NCBI RefSeq assembly: GCF_021530565.1
Contig: NZ_JAKGBI010000022.1
Span: forward strand, 35,598-99,597
From: Pseudoalteromonas sp. SMS1
GTDB taxonomy: Bacteria > Pseudomonadota > Gammaproteobacteria > Enterobacterales > Alteromonadaceae
Direction of reading: 5' to 3'
Length of the DNA stretch: 64,000 nucleotides
The notes under the pieces were generated by a model, which was not told where the DNA came from, did no database searches, and was given only the letters and a program-made list of their open reading frames with translations. A program made the position numbers and the translations under genes. How positions within the stretch are numbered: position 1 is the stretch's first letter; the number at the start of each line of letters is the position of its first letter. Shown piece after piece: positions 35,500 through 44,612 of the stretch.

Positions 35500-37284
35500 T
35501 TAGTCGTTCATCAATTGGTTTATGTACTTAACTGGGGCACTCCCATAACTTAAGAACGTTTCGTGGAAAGCTTTTAAATCAAAGTTTTCGCCAAGCTGTT
35601 CCTTTTGTTTTTCACGTAAGTCATAAATCTCACGGTAACCACTGTAATAGCTCGTCAACTGAACTTGGCTTAAGGTTGCACGACGCCACTTACCCTCGGC
35701 TTCAGCACGTTCTTGGAAGGCGCCATTCATTAACAAGTCTAGTCCCTGCTCACGGCTAATTCCGTTTACCTGAATACCGTAATCTAATAAGGTGTTGCAG
35801 ATAACGCGTAAGTTCCACTTGTAATACATGAGCCACATTTCTGGTTCATGGTCACCGTATCCTTCCTCGAGCATCATACGCTCGGTGTAAACAGCCCAAC
35901 CTTCAATCATCGCGCCATTACGTAAGACACTTTTAACCAAAGAAGGCGATTTATTAGCATACACCAGTTGCGTGTAATGGCCTGGTACCGCTTCATGAAT
36001 GTTCAGAATCTGTAAGATCCAGTGATTGTACTCACGTAGGATTGAGCTTGCTTGCGCTTCGCTGCGAAGCTCTAAAGGTTCTACATTGTAGTAGGTATTT
36101 TCCTTGCTATCGTATGGACCAGGAGATGAAATTGACGCCATGGCAAAGCCGCGCATGTATTCAGGTGTTTCTCGCACAACCAGCGGTTTTTCTGGATCCA
36201 GAGTGATCAAGTCTTTTTCCATTACGAACTTTTCTAGTAGTGGAATTTGTCGTTTTATTTCAGCAACAAAATTTTCTTTTGCTACATGGTTTTGAGACAG
36301 ATGCTTGATAAGCTTTGAGATCGCGTGAATATCGTCTGTTGGCCTTGTGGTATCTGGGAAGTACTTTGGCCAAAGTTGATCAGTGAGAGTGATCATTTCT
36401 TTAGTGACACGGGCTTTATCAGCCAGCGCTTTTTCATACATCTTTTTGGCTGTGTATCCCGATTGAATATCAAACGCGAACTTTTCTTCGTACAGCTCTT
36501 CGCCAATTCTAAAGCTGCGTGCAGTACCGTTCTCTGCCAACTCTTTTTCAAGCTTCGTCAAAAATGAGATGTAACCATTGATGGCTGTTTTTGCATCTGC
36601 AAAACGTTTTTTAAACAGTGCCTTTTCCTGTGCAGTGAGTACGTCGGAAGCGTCCACTTGGTCAAGTAGATCGTCTTTTAAAACTGCAAAGGCCCCTTCA
36701 TTTTGAGCTATCGCAAGTTGTGTATATTCTATCGTTGGCGTATCGATATTTTGTTGTGCGGCTGCGTAGTAATCCGGGACGTATTTTAAGCGCTCTAATA
36801 CTGTCTTAAATTTATCAGCCTCTGATTTAAAGCGGCTATTTAAGATATTTGCAAATCCATAAGAAACGTTATAAGTAGAAGGATTCCACTGCCAGCCTTT
36901 GAACTTTTCAGTGCTCCAAATCGCTTTTTTCAAATTGTTTTCTATTAAATAGTAATCCGTTTTTTGATTGCCACTTAATGAATTAATATCGAAGTTGTAA
37001 AGCTCGGCTAATTTATTTTTTGAGAATTGAACATTGCTAGCGCGCATTGTCGCATTTGGAATGGTGATGATGTCATCATATTTTCCATAGCCAGCATACT
37101 GAGAAAATTCTGGGTACTGGCGCCATAAGTCTTCAATGAACTGATCGGAAAATGCACTGAACGCTTGGTTTTGAGTAACTTGTGTAACCGGCTTAAGTGT
37201 CGATTCTGACACGGTATTGATTGAATTACAGCCTACTAGAGTGAGAGCGGCTGCAACTGCCAGGGTGAGCGCAGTTTTATTCAT
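35500..37284 (-). CDS. DUF885 family lipoprotein (putative metallopeptidase)
   Basis: A 594-residue protein with lipobox LTLVGC (Cys near 19), so it is membrane anchored. The DUF885 signature NIHEAVPGHYTQL (HExxxxH type) is thought to bind zinc. It is followed by EGWAVYTERMMLEEGYG and by WRRATLSQVQLTSYYSGYREI near the C terminus, which are all diagnostic. The length is typical. The substrate is unknown; a peptidase role is generally assumed. Its ATG overlaps the stop of the SoxR gene by four bases (ATGA), so translation is coupled and the two form one operon. Confidence 0.88.
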   Translation of the reverse strand: MNKTALTLAVAAALTLVGCNSINTVSESTLKPVTQVTQNQAFSAFSDQFIEDLWRQYPEFSQYAGYGKYDDIITIPNATMRASNVQFSKNKLAELYNFDINSLSGNQKTDYYLIENNLKKAIWSTEKFKGWQWNPSTYNVSYGFANILNSRFKSEADKFKTVLERLKYVPDYYAAAQQNIDTPTIEYTQLAIAQNEGAFAVLKDDLLDQVDASDVLTAQEKALFKKRFADAKTAINGYISFLTKLEKELAENGTARSFRIGEELYEEKFAFDIQSGYTAKKMYEKALADKARVTKEMITLTDQLWPKYFPDTTRPTDDIHAISKLIKHLSQNHVAKENFVAEIKRQIPLLEKFVMEKDLITLDPEKPLVVRETPEYMRGFAMASISSPGPYDSKENTYYNVEPLELRSEAQASSILREYNHWILQILNIHEAVPGHYTQLVYANKSPSLVKSVLRNGAMIEGWAVYTERMMLEEGYGDHEPEMWLMYYKWNLRVICNTLLDYGIQVNGISREQGLDLLMNGAFQERAEAEGKWRRATLSQVQLTSYYSGYREIYDLREKQKEQLGENFDLKAFHETFLSYGSAPVKYINQLMND

Positions 37285-37802
37285 TCGTTTGTTCCTATTT
37301 TTTCATTTTGGCTATCATAGCAATTTTTTGCTGCCTTGGCTTGTTCTGGGTGGTCAAGCCATACTGCCCCATTAGCTTCAGTGGCAACAATATCTTCAGG
37401 GTTGTACATAGGGCAGGATTTCATTGATAAACATCCGCAGCCGATACAGCCGTCAACCATTTCCCGTACACGCATCATGTAGGCAATTTTTTCATCTAAT
37501 TGAGCCTGCCAAAATCGGGACATTCTTGCCCAATCTTCTTTGGTAGGCGTGCGACTTTGTGGGAGCTTGGCCAGTGTTTCCTTTATTTCCACCAATGAGT
37601 TTCCCATTTTTTGTCCTGCTTTGATAACAGCAATACGCCTTAAAACATCTTTTTTGTATCTTCTTTGATTCCCTGTGTTGCGCCAGCTGCGAATGAGCCC
37701 TTTGGTCTCGTAGAAGTGTAATGTAGACACCGCGACATCGGCTCGTTTTGCTACTTGCCCTACGCTCAGCCTTGGTTCATCGCGCTCATTTTTCGCTGTC
37801 AT
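37281..37802 (-). CDS. soxR: SoxR, redox-sensing MerR-family regulator
   Basis: A 173-residue MerR-type protein. The helix-turn-helix is in LSVGQVAKRADVAVSTLHFYETKGLI. The diagnostic [2Fe-2S] cluster motif is complete: C119, C122, C124 and C130 (CIGCGCLSMKSC). The reduced protein is inactive; oxidation by redox-cycling compounds turns it into an activator. There is no soxS neighbour, as usual outside enteric bacteria, where SoxR acts directly on few target genes. A matching SoxR box lies in the divergent promoter region (37841-37858). It is cotranscribed with the DUF885 gene through a four-base overlap. Confidence 0.93.
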   Translation of the reverse strand: MTAKNERDEPRLSVGQVAKRADVAVSTLHFYETKGLIRSWRNTGNQRRYKKDVLRRIAVIKAGQKMGNSLVEIKETLAKLPQSRTPTKEDWARMSRFWQAQLDEKIAYMMRVREMVDGCIGCGCLSMKSCPMYNPEDIVATEANGAVWLDHPEQAKAAKNCYDSQNEKIGTNE

Positions 37803-37840
37803 TGCTATTGCCCCTTGAAAAAATATTTAAAACCACTTTA

Positions 37841-37858
37841 CCTAAACCTAAGTTGAGG
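37841..37858 (+). promoter_or_regulatory. SoxR box within a 19-bp-spaced promoter
   Basis: CCTAAACCTAAGTTGAGG is an imperfect 18-base dyad (CCTAAAC/GTTGAGG, six of seven pairs) closely matching the known SoxR box CCTCAAG-N4-CTTGAGG. It lies between a -35-like TTTACC (37837-37842) and a -10-like TAGCCT (37862-37867). The spacer is 19 bases, the overlong spacing used by MerR-family activators. It drives the NAD(P)H-dehydrogenase-like gene at 37897 and probably autoregulates soxR. Confidence 0.75.
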
Positions 37859-37896
37859 TTTTAGCCTAGCAATAAATCAATCATAGGAGAATAACT

Positions 37897-38352
37897 TTGA
37901 ATACAATTATTGTTTACTCAAGTGCGAATAAAGAAGGAAACACAGGCAAGGCAGTACGGGAACTAGCTCAAGACCTTAATGCACAGACACTATTTTTAGA
38001 TGACTACGTAATTCATGATTACAGCTACGAACATACACACAAGGATGACGATTTTAGAACCTTGTTTAGAGAGGTATTACAGTATGAACATGTGGTGTTT
38101 GCGTCTCCTGTTTATTGGTACGCGGTCACACCAAGAATGAAAGCGTTTATTGATCGTATTACTGAGTTTATGGACGATGAAATGCTTCAACCTGAACTTC
38201 GGATATTGCGTGAAAAACACTTCTCAATATTGTCTACCTCTATTCATCGAGATGCCCCAAAAGCGTTTACTGACATGCTACAAAAAACCTTTGAATATTT
38301 AGGTATGACACTTAAAGGAACTCATCACCAGCAATATCAAGCGCAGCCCTAA
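37897..38352 (+). CDS. NAD(P)H-dependent flavin oxidoreductase, flavodoxin-like
   Basis: A 151-residue protein of the flavodoxin-like fold (NQO/KefF type). The FMN-binding start TIIVYSSANKEGNTGKAVREL and the loop VVFASPVYWYAVTPRMKAFIDRI are characteristic. Such enzymes reduce quinones or other electrophiles using NAD(P)H. Control by the SoxR box just upstream fits a detoxification role against redox-cycling compounds. TAGGAG precedes the start: the codon at 37897 is TTG (ttgaatacaatt), seven bases downstream. Its last four bases overlap the convergent AraC-type gene. Confidence 0.85.
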   Translation: MNTIIVYSSANKEGNTGKAVRELAQDLNAQTLFLDDYVIHDYSYEHTHKDDDFRTLFREVLQYEHVVFASPVYWYAVTPRMKAFIDRITEFMDDEMLQPELRILREKHFSILSTSIHRDAPKAFTDMLQKTFEYLGMTLKGTHHQQYQAQP

Positions 38353-39260
38353 CTGTTTTCCTTGTTGATATATTGCGTTTGGTATTGCTTAGGGGTTTGG
38401 TTGAACGCTTTCTTGAAGCTTCTACTAAGTTGGCTGGGGTGACTAAACCCCAGCGAAAACGCAATGCTTGTTACGCTTTTACCTTGTTGTAGTTGTTTTC
38501 GAGCTGACATTAGCTTTTGACCATGCAGCCATTGTTGTGGCGTGGTGCCTACCAATAATTTAAATTGCTCAAAAAATTTACTGCGACTCATGCACGCAAT
38601 TTTCGAGAGCTGTTCAATATCTAATTGTTGCGTAAGGTCTTGTTGCATTTGTTCAAGCGCGGCTTGGATCCCTGTGCTGATATGGCCTTGATTGATTTGT
38701 TTGAATAAAAAGTCGCGACTTTGTTGTTGGAGCAGTCTCGCAACCAATTCATTTAACGCAAGATCGATGTAAAACGCACGCTGTGAGTCATTTTCACTGA
38801 ATAATTGAATAAGGCGGTTTAGTAACTGTTGAGTTTGTACATTGTGCTCGTTGTGAACCAACTGACTGTGATATTCAAACTGAACATCTTGAATGGGGTG
38901 CGCATAATTGAGCATATCTGCAACCGCAGCTATTTTGTCTCTGCTAATTTCAATTGCGAGGCAGGTGGTGGGTTTGTCAATACGTGCCGTTGGGAAGTCA
39001 ATAAATACTGCTTGCTTTGGTGCCAAGACAAAACTTTCATTAGGTAAAAAAGGTTGATGGTAATCGCAGCTATTTACATGCATCACTTTTTTACCCGTCA
39101 ACATGCCACAAAACAAAACTTCGCTTGAGCATAGACGAATGTGTTGCGCATTTTCATAGGTGTCATAAATACTGAGCTCTACGTCCTTTGCAGCAAAATG
39201 CACACGGTTTTCAACCAGCGTTGACACTTTTCGTCTTTGCTTATTTAACTGTTCTAGCAT
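38349..39260 (-). CDS. AraC-family transcriptional regulator
   Basis: A 303-residue regulator. The N-terminal half (about 1-185) is a cupin-like AraC-type sensor domain (HFAAKDVELSIYDTYENAQHIRL). The C-terminal domain carries two helix-turn-helix units (LDIEQLSKIACMSRSKFFEQFKLLVG and KSVTSIAFSLGFSHPSQLSRSFKKAFN). The gene is divergent from the aldehyde dehydrogenase gene, a pairing seen often with AldB-like enzymes, and probably regulates it. I chose ATG 39260, with AAGGAA upstream, because the longer frame to 39344 adds an unlikely basic leader. Confidence 0.88.
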   Translation of the reverse strand: MLEQLNKQRRKVSTLVENRVHFAAKDVELSIYDTYENAQHIRLCSSEVLFCGMLTGKKVMHVNSCDYHQPFLPNESFVLAPKQAVFIDFPTARIDKPTTCLAIEISRDKIAAVADMLNYAHPIQDVQFEYHSQLVHNEHNVQTQQLLNRLIQLFSENDSQRAFYIDLALNELVARLLQQQSRDFLFKQINQGHISTGIQAALEQMQQDLTQQLDIEQLSKIACMSRSKFFEQFKLLVGTTPQQWLHGQKLMSARKQLQQGKSVTSIAFSLGFSHPSQLSRSFKKAFNQTPKQYQTQYINKENS

Positions 39261-39427
39261 AAGAGAATATTCCTTGTTTGGACTGATGCGCAAACTTTTT
39301 GTACGGATTGTTAAGTTTTTAATCTGCCTTTTTATTAATGTCAATCAAATGAATAAAAGACCACACTACTGCGGCCTACGCTTTGTGGTCAATAAAATAA
39401 TGACAATATCAAGTTGAAGAGGCACTT

Positions 39428-40948
39428 ATGATTTATGCAAACCCTAATTCACCCGATGCTATTGTGAATTTTAAACCTCGGTATGAGAACTATATTGGAG
39501 GAAAGTGGACACCGCCCGTGGATGGTGCCTATTTCGAAAATATTAGCCCTGTAAATGGTAAAAGCTTCTGTCAGGTGGCCCGTTCAAACGAAAAGGACAT
39601 TGAGCTTGCATTGGATGCAGCGCACCAAGCAAAGGACAAGTGGGGAACAACATCGGTAACTGAGCGCAGCAACCTCTTATTAAAAATAGCTGACCGTATT
39701 GAAGAAAATCTCGAACATCTAGCTGTTGCCGAAACTTGGGACAATGGCAAGGCAATTCGTGAAACACTGGCTGCAGATGTACCGCTCGCAGCAGATCACT
39801 TTCGTTACTTTGCCGGATGTATTCGAGCACAAGAAGGTAGCATTGGAGAAATTGATGAGCATACGGTCGCATACCATTTCCATGAACCCCTTGGCGTCGT
39901 AGGGCAGATCATTCCTTGGAACTTTCCGCTTTTGATGGCTGCTTGGAAGCTTGCGCCTGCGCTCGCGGCGGGCAACTGTGTTGTACTAAAACCGGCTGAA
40001 CAAACCCCGGTATCGATTTTAGTGTTGTTGGAACTCATCGAGGACTTACTTCCTGCGGGCGTACTCAATATAGTGAACGGGTATGGTAAAGAAGCGGGAG
40101 AAGCACTGGCCACCAGTGGTCGCATAGCTAAAATTGCATTTACCGGTTCGACGCCGGTCGGTGCCCATATTTTGAAGTGCGCTGCCGACAACATTATTCC
40201 TTCTACGGTCGAGTTAGGGGGGAAGTCTCCAAATATTTATTTTAATGATGTAATGCAAGAAGATGATGCGTATCTAAGTAAGTGTATAGAGGGGGCGGTG
40301 CTGGCTTACTTTAATCAAGGGGAAGTATGTACATGCCCTTCTCGCCTATTTGTTCAAGAAGATATCTATGATGACTTTATCGCCAAGGTGATTGAGCGAA
40401 CGCAACAAATTAAGCGAGGCAATCCGTTGGACACTGAAACCATGGTCGGTGCGCAAGCTTCTCAGGCGCAGTTTGATAAAATTTTGAGTTATATAGACAT
40501 TGGTAAGCAAGAGGGCGCAAAAGTATTATTGGGTGGAGAAGTAGAAAAGCTCGATCACGAATTTAACCAAGGTTACTACATTCAACCGACTTTGCTAAAA
40601 GGCCACAATGATATGCGCGTTTTCCAAGAGGAAATATTCGGACCAGTGATCTCGTTGTGTACGTTTAAAGATGAAGCAGAAGCGCTCGCAATGGCCAATA
40701 GTAGCGAGTTTGGTCTCGGCGCTGGGGTTTGGACTCGAAACATGAATCGCGCCTATCATTTTGGACGTAAAATCGAGGCGGGTAGGGTATGGACAAATTG
40801 CTATCATATGTATCCTGCACATGCGGCATTTGGTGGTTACAAACGCTCTGGAATAGGCCGTGAGACTCATAAAAAGGCTCTCGATCATTACCAACAAACC
40901 AAAAACCTTCTAGTCAGCTATAGTGAAAGTCCTCTTGGGTTCTTTTAA
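39428..40948 (+). CDS. aldB: NAD(P)-dependent acetaldehyde dehydrogenase, AldB/ExaC-like
   Basis: A 506-residue aldehyde dehydrogenase, the usual length for AldB. NAD-binding IIPWNFPLLM and FTGSTPVG, the general-base glutamate in VELGGKSPN, the catalytic cysteine in NQGEVCTCPSR and the C-terminal EEIFGPVIS are all present. The opening FKPRYENYIGGKWTPP and ending KNLLVSYSESPLGFF are typical of AldB/ExaC/AcoD enzymes, which oxidise acetaldehyde and other short aldehydes to acids. GAAGAGGCACTT is placed before ATG 39428. Divergent from its probable AraC-type regulator. Confidence 0.93.
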   Translation: MIYANPNSPDAIVNFKPRYENYIGGKWTPPVDGAYFENISPVNGKSFCQVARSNEKDIELALDAAHQAKDKWGTTSVTERSNLLLKIADRIEENLEHLAVAETWDNGKAIRETLAADVPLAADHFRYFAGCIRAQEGSIGEIDEHTVAYHFHEPLGVVGQIIPWNFPLLMAAWKLAPALAAGNCVVLKPAEQTPVSILVLLELIEDLLPAGVLNIVNGYGKEAGEALATSGRIAKIAFTGSTPVGAHILKCAADNIIPSTVELGGKSPNIYFNDVMQEDDAYLSKCIEGAVLAYFNQGEVCTCPSRLFVQEDIYDDFIAKVIERTQQIKRGNPLDTETMVGAQASQAQFDKILSYIDIGKQEGAKVLLGGEVEKLDHEFNQGYYIQPTLLKGHNDMRVFQEEIFGPVISLCTFKDEAEALAMANSSEFGLGAGVWTRNMNRAYHFGRKIEAGRVWTNCYHMYPAHAAFGGYKRSGIGRETHKKALDHYQQTKNLLVSYSESPLGFF

Positions 40949-41826
40949 GTTATAGCCTTTGCAAGATGCGCGACCAGTCTCATGGTTGCGCTCTTTTTCA
41001 TGGCATTATTTGGCCAAATTGCAAAAACAGGAATTGGAGACACACGCCATTCGGGTAAAAGCTCAACAAGGGTTCCGTCCTCTAAAAAGTTTTCAACTAA
41101 ATAGGTCGGTGGTGTCGCTACGCCTAACCCATCAATACAGAGTTGGGTCATTCCTTCTACGCTGTTCACTGAGATTTGGTGAGGAAATTCAACGTCAACA
41201 CGGCCAAACACGGGATGCGTTAGGGTTCGCTTAGCTGGCAAACTAGTGAGCTTGATCCAGGGGACCTGTGAGAGTGCGTGCGGTTGAGAGATTGGAGTGT
41301 ATTGAGCTACGAACTGTTTAGTACATACAAGCCGTCTTGTGATTTGCCCAAGCCGCCTACTTTTTAAGTCGCTACTTGGTAAGGTACCAACACGTATTGC
41401 TAGATCGATGCTTTTTTCAATGAGGTTTTCAAACACATCGCTATAAAGAATATTGACCTCTAGGTGTGGATGGCGCTGGCAAAAACTAGCCAGTGCTCGG
41501 GTATAGTCAGACCGTGTCAGTGCCGTGGGGAGACTGATGGTTATCTTACCGCGCAGCGTATCGCTTTGCTCAGTAATGGACAAAAGCCCTTCCTCCACTA
41601 TTTCCAGCATATTTTTACTGACTTTTTGCAGTGCCTCCCCTTGGCTCGTTAAAGACAGTTTACGTGTTGAGCGATATAGCAGTGCGGTATCAAGTTTCTT
41701 CTCAAGTTCAGCAATATGGTAGCTGATAACTGAAGGCGAAAGGTTTAACTTTCGTGCTGCGCCGCGAAAAGACCCTTGTTCAATAACGGTAGCAAAGATG
41801 GCAATACTCTTTAAATCGTCAATCAT
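40945..41826 (-). CDS. LysR-family transcriptional regulator
   Basis: A 293-residue LysR-type protein. The N-terminal winged helix-turn-helix is FATVIEQGSFRGAARKLNLSPSVISYHIAELEKKLDTALLYRSTRKLSLTSQG. The substrate-binding domain from about residue 90 has the two-lobed periplasmic-binding fold (GKITISLPTALTRSDY, SIDLAIRVGTLPSSDLKSRRLG). It is of the CrgA/DsdC-like single-target group. The divergent LysE-type exporter gene starts 98 bases away and is the likely target. Its end overlaps the convergent aldB gene by four bases. Confidence 0.93.
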   Translation of the reverse strand: MIDDLKSIAIFATVIEQGSFRGAARKLNLSPSVISYHIAELEKKLDTALLYRSTRKLSLTSQGEALQKVSKNMLEIVEEGLLSITEQSDTLRGKITISLPTALTRSDYTRALASFCQRHPHLEVNILYSDVFENLIEKSIDLAIRVGTLPSSDLKSRRLGQITRRLVCTKQFVAQYTPISQPHALSQVPWIKLTSLPAKRTLTHPVFGRVDVEFPHQISVNSVEGMTQLCIDGLGVATPPTYLVENFLEDGTLVELLPEWRVSPIPVFAIWPNNAMKKSATMRLVAHLAKAIT

Positions 41827-41923
41827 ATTGAATAACTATTTAGAACAGTGAAATCCATTTATACCACCTAATCAATCAAATTACATACTTGTATTATCAC
41901 CCATAGTTAAGAAGGAGAGAGAT

Positions 41924-42523
41924 ATGTGTGTTTTAATTGCTATGGGGCTGTATGCCTTTTCAATGTCCATAACCCCGGGACCAGTAAACTTAATAATATT
42001 TTCGAGGGCGGTTAATCTGGGAGTGGGCCGCACTTTGCCATTTGTACTCGGGGCGACAATAGGATTTTGTACAGTTTTGTTAAGTGCTGGGCTTGGGCTC
42101 GGCTTGGTAGTACAACAATATATTTGGCTGACTAATTTAATCGCATTGCTTGGTTGTGGTTTTGTTTTTTATTTGGCTATACAGTTTTTAAAATCACGTT
42201 CGAACATTCAGTCGACACCTCAATCTAAAATCGGCTTTTGGTCAGGTGCTGCACTAATGGCTTTAAATCCAAAAGCTTGGTTAGCCGCGATTGCTGGTAC
42301 CAGTTTGTTTGTACCAACTGGCCAGCTAACTCAGTTACTTGTGTTTGTCTGCTTGTACGGCGCAATTTGTTTTCTGAGCCTCAACTTATGGGCGATATTA
42401 GGTAAAAAAATGTCCGATACTTTTTCACTTTCTCGGTACGTTTTTTATTTGAATCAAGTGACGGGTATTCTGCTCCTTGTTGTGTGTGGTTACATCGTTG
42501 TCGGGTTAGGTATGGGCTTATAA
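41924..42523 (+). CDS. LysE/RhtB-family amino acid exporter
   Basis: A 199-residue membrane protein with about six hydrophobic segments. The family signature SMSITPGPVNLIIFSRAVNLGVGRTLPFVLGATIGF is at the N terminus, and ALMALNPKAWLAAIAGTSLFVP marks the middle conserved region. Members export basic amino acids, homoserine or threonine, protecting against intracellular excess. AAGGAGAGAG precedes ATG 41924 strongly. It is divergent from the LysR-type regulator, a classic lysG/lysE-like arrangement. Confidence 0.9.
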   Translation: MCVLIAMGLYAFSMSITPGPVNLIIFSRAVNLGVGRTLPFVLGATIGFCTVLLSAGLGLGLVVQQYIWLTNLIALLGCGFVFYLAIQFLKSRSNIQSTPQSKIGFWSGAALMALNPKAWLAAIAGTSLFVPTGQLTQLLVFVCLYGAICFLSLNLWAILGKKMSDTFSLSRYVFYLNQVTGILLLVVCGYIVVGLGMGL

Positions 42524-42639
42524 CTTAACGTCTGTGTGGGTCGCATTACATATTAATGCGTTATTGTATTTTTGGTGGTTTAATTCGGCCTTCTTGATCA
42601 AATAAGCCTTTGCTAACGGTCTTGTCACTTTTACTGATA

Positions 42640-43410
42640 TTCAGGTACACCTAGTCTGTTCATCGTATTAATCGTTTTGGCTTTAATCATGACTTTTGTG
42701 TTGGCTGCTGAAGATACGATTTTTCAACTTGTCACTCGTAAGCAGCTTAATACGATAAACGCCCGTTTCAGCCAGCGAGCCCACATGATAACCTAGGCTT
42801 CTTTCCTGTGTTTTAACCAAGTTGGTGCATTAATATTATGACGCAGGTTCTCGGGTGGCCTTTCTATCGATATTGGGCATTTTCCCTTTTGAAGATTTGA
42901 GTCACGGCACCTTTGGTTGCAATAATTCACCTAACACTTGACCATCCGATACATTCATCATTGATAACGCTGCACTGACAATATCGTGACTACCTGTATC
43001 TTTGGCTAAGTGCAACTTACGCCGAGTTTGACCCTTATTAGCTTGATTAGCTTGGTGTTTTCGAGTACGCCAGTCGCCATTGGCATAAACTTTTAGGTCG
43101 GGACAATCGACAGCAATATCTATAAACCCCTGCGTGGTTGGCTTGGTTCGATATTGCATATCTAGTACCTTTCCTCGCTTGCACAAACAGCTGCAACTGG
43201 GGAAGTAGGCGTCTCCATTTAATTGGGATTGAGCTAACGCCCCACTCAAGTGCTCAAAGTAGCAATTTAAAAGCAGAGCGAAGTGCAAAGTCAGAAAATT
43301 TATATTAACGGCCACGTCTACCGAGTTTTTGACGGTTTGCCATTGTTGAATAGCGTCATTACTGAGCCAAATAGCAATATTGCCGTATTGTATCAATGCT
43401 TGATTATAGG
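42640..43410 (-). pseudogene. Decayed IS5-type transposase (copy 1)
   Basis: The open stretch 42902-43396 encodes DDE transposase fragments: IQYGNIAIWLSNDAIQQW, KRGKVLDMQYRTKPTTQGFIDIAVDCPDLKVYANGDWRTRKH and RRKLHLAKDTGSHDIVSAALSMMNVSDGQVLGELL. The expected C-terminal continuation is in other frames at about 42640-42830 (VYRIKLLTSDKLKNRI, then TINTMNRLGVPE), so frameshifts and stops have broken the gene. The amino acid sequence is of the IS5/IS1031-like kind. It cannot be active. A second, shorter direct copy lies at 43970-44345. Confidence 0.75.
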
Positions 43411-43770
43411 CAGAGCAATTCGTGATTTTCTTGTTTTATTGGCTGTGTTACGCTGATTTTTTTGAACTGTTCGTGAAAACGAATAGAAGTTCAATTGTTT
43501 ATAAAGTAAGGGTGATATAGTAAGTTTTTACTAACATTTTCCATTTCATCCGTTTATAAAAGCACTCCTTTTTCAATTTTAAATATACAGCTCAATTATT
43601 TTTGTTTTTATAGTGTGAAAGCTATTTTCTAATTGATTTTTCTGAAGTTTACTTGTTTTTTTAAAAATGTACCTGGCTATTTATTTTGTAAAAAACAATA
43701 TTTATGTTGCAAAATTATCTTAATAAAATTAAATTAAAAAATACTTTAACAACACACAAGGAATAGATAA

Positions 43771-43923
43771 ATGAAACCTGTCTTAAAGAAAGCAAAATTA
43801 AAAAAACTAGTCGTAACAGACAGACATTTAACTCCACAGGACACTAAAAATATCGCAGGAGGCGCAGGAATAAGAGTACTTACATCCATTTTAATCTTCT
43901 GTGATACAGAAGTAGTTAAATAG
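43771..43923 (+). CDS. Orphan double-glycine leader peptide (bacteriocin/RiPP-like precursor)
   Basis: A 50-residue peptide. AAGGAA (43758-43763) lies seven bases before ATG. Residues 1-31 look like a leader: a lysine-rich start (MKPVLKKAKLKKLV), then LTPQDTKNIAGG. A leader ending in an acidic/helical stretch and GG is the processing signal of C39-type bacteriocin exporters and is shared by many natural-product precursors in marine gammaproteobacteria. The 19-residue remainder (AGIRVLTSILIFCDTEVVK) has one cysteine, two threonines and one serine. No modification enzyme, exporter or immunity gene is adjacent; the gene is trapped between two IS remnants. It could be a relic. Confidence 0.7.
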   Translation: MKPVLKKAKLKKLVVTDRHLTPQDTKNIAGGAGIRVLTSILIFCDTEVVK

Positions 43924-43934
43924 ATTGAACATGG

Positions 43935-43980
43935 GACAGGCGCCAATTTTTTGCTTAAATTATTAAAACTTGCCTGTCCT
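43935..43980 (+). terminator. Possible terminator after the GG-leader peptide gene
   Basis: GGACAGGC just after the stop and GCCTGTCC about 30 bases later form an 8-bp perfect inverted repeat, followed by TCTTTCT. The long loop makes this a weak candidate. Confidence 0.35.
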
Positions 43981-44345
43981 CTTTCTATATTTGACAAAAG
44001 TAAGCATGTGGCATCGACCGTAATATCAATAACCCCTGCGTGGTTTGCTTGGTTCAATATTGAACATATAGTACCACCCTCCCTCATACTGGCTACTATA
44101 TCTGGGTGAGTTTTAAATTGAAAGGTGAATTAGCGAACCCTTCAAGTGCTTGAAGTAGCAAATTAGAAACAGAACGAAGTGTCAGACAAGTTTTAAGTGC
44201 AAAGTCAGAAAATTTATATTAACGGTCACGTCCACCGAGTTTTTGACGCTTTACCATTGCTAAATAGCGTCATTACTGAGCCGAATAGCGTCATTACTGA
44301 GCCGAATAGTAGCATTGTCATGCTGTATCAATGATCAATTATAGG
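43970..44345 (-). mobile_element. Remnant of the same IS element (copy 2)
   Basis: This stretch repeats parts of copy 1 in the same orientation: CCCCTGCGTGG-TTGCTTGGTTC near 44034 matches 43130-43150, and AAGTGCAAAGTCAGAAAATTT near 44200 matches 43280-43300, continuing through the TGACGCTTT/GACGGTTT region to about 44345. Inner sequence is deleted. Within it, a 21-base unit (AATAGCGTCATTACTGAGCCG) is tandemly duplicated at 44263-44283 and 44284-44304. Confidence 0.75.
44263..44304. repeat. Tandem duplication of 21 bases inside the IS remnant
   Basis: AATAGCGTCATTACTGAGCCG occurs twice head to tail. Copy 1 of the element has a single unit, so the duplication arose after the element was copied or by slippage during decay. 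Confidence 0.85.
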
Positions 44346-44612
44346 TAGATTTTATCTAAATTTTCTTAGTCATGATGGTTTGGGCTGTGTTATGTTTTTT
44401 GCGCTGTTCACGCAAAAGGTTGGAAGTTTAATTATGTCGGCAACAATGCCGTTGAACTCCCCTTTTTTATCTACATTACTATGATTTTATTCGTGTTCTT
44501 GTTTTATAATGTGATGGTAGGAAAATTTTTGTTGTAAAAAATTAAATTTTTTGTTTTTTTGTACCTGAAAATAAATATAATACCGCCTCATTTAGAACAA
44601 TAAGGGATAAAA

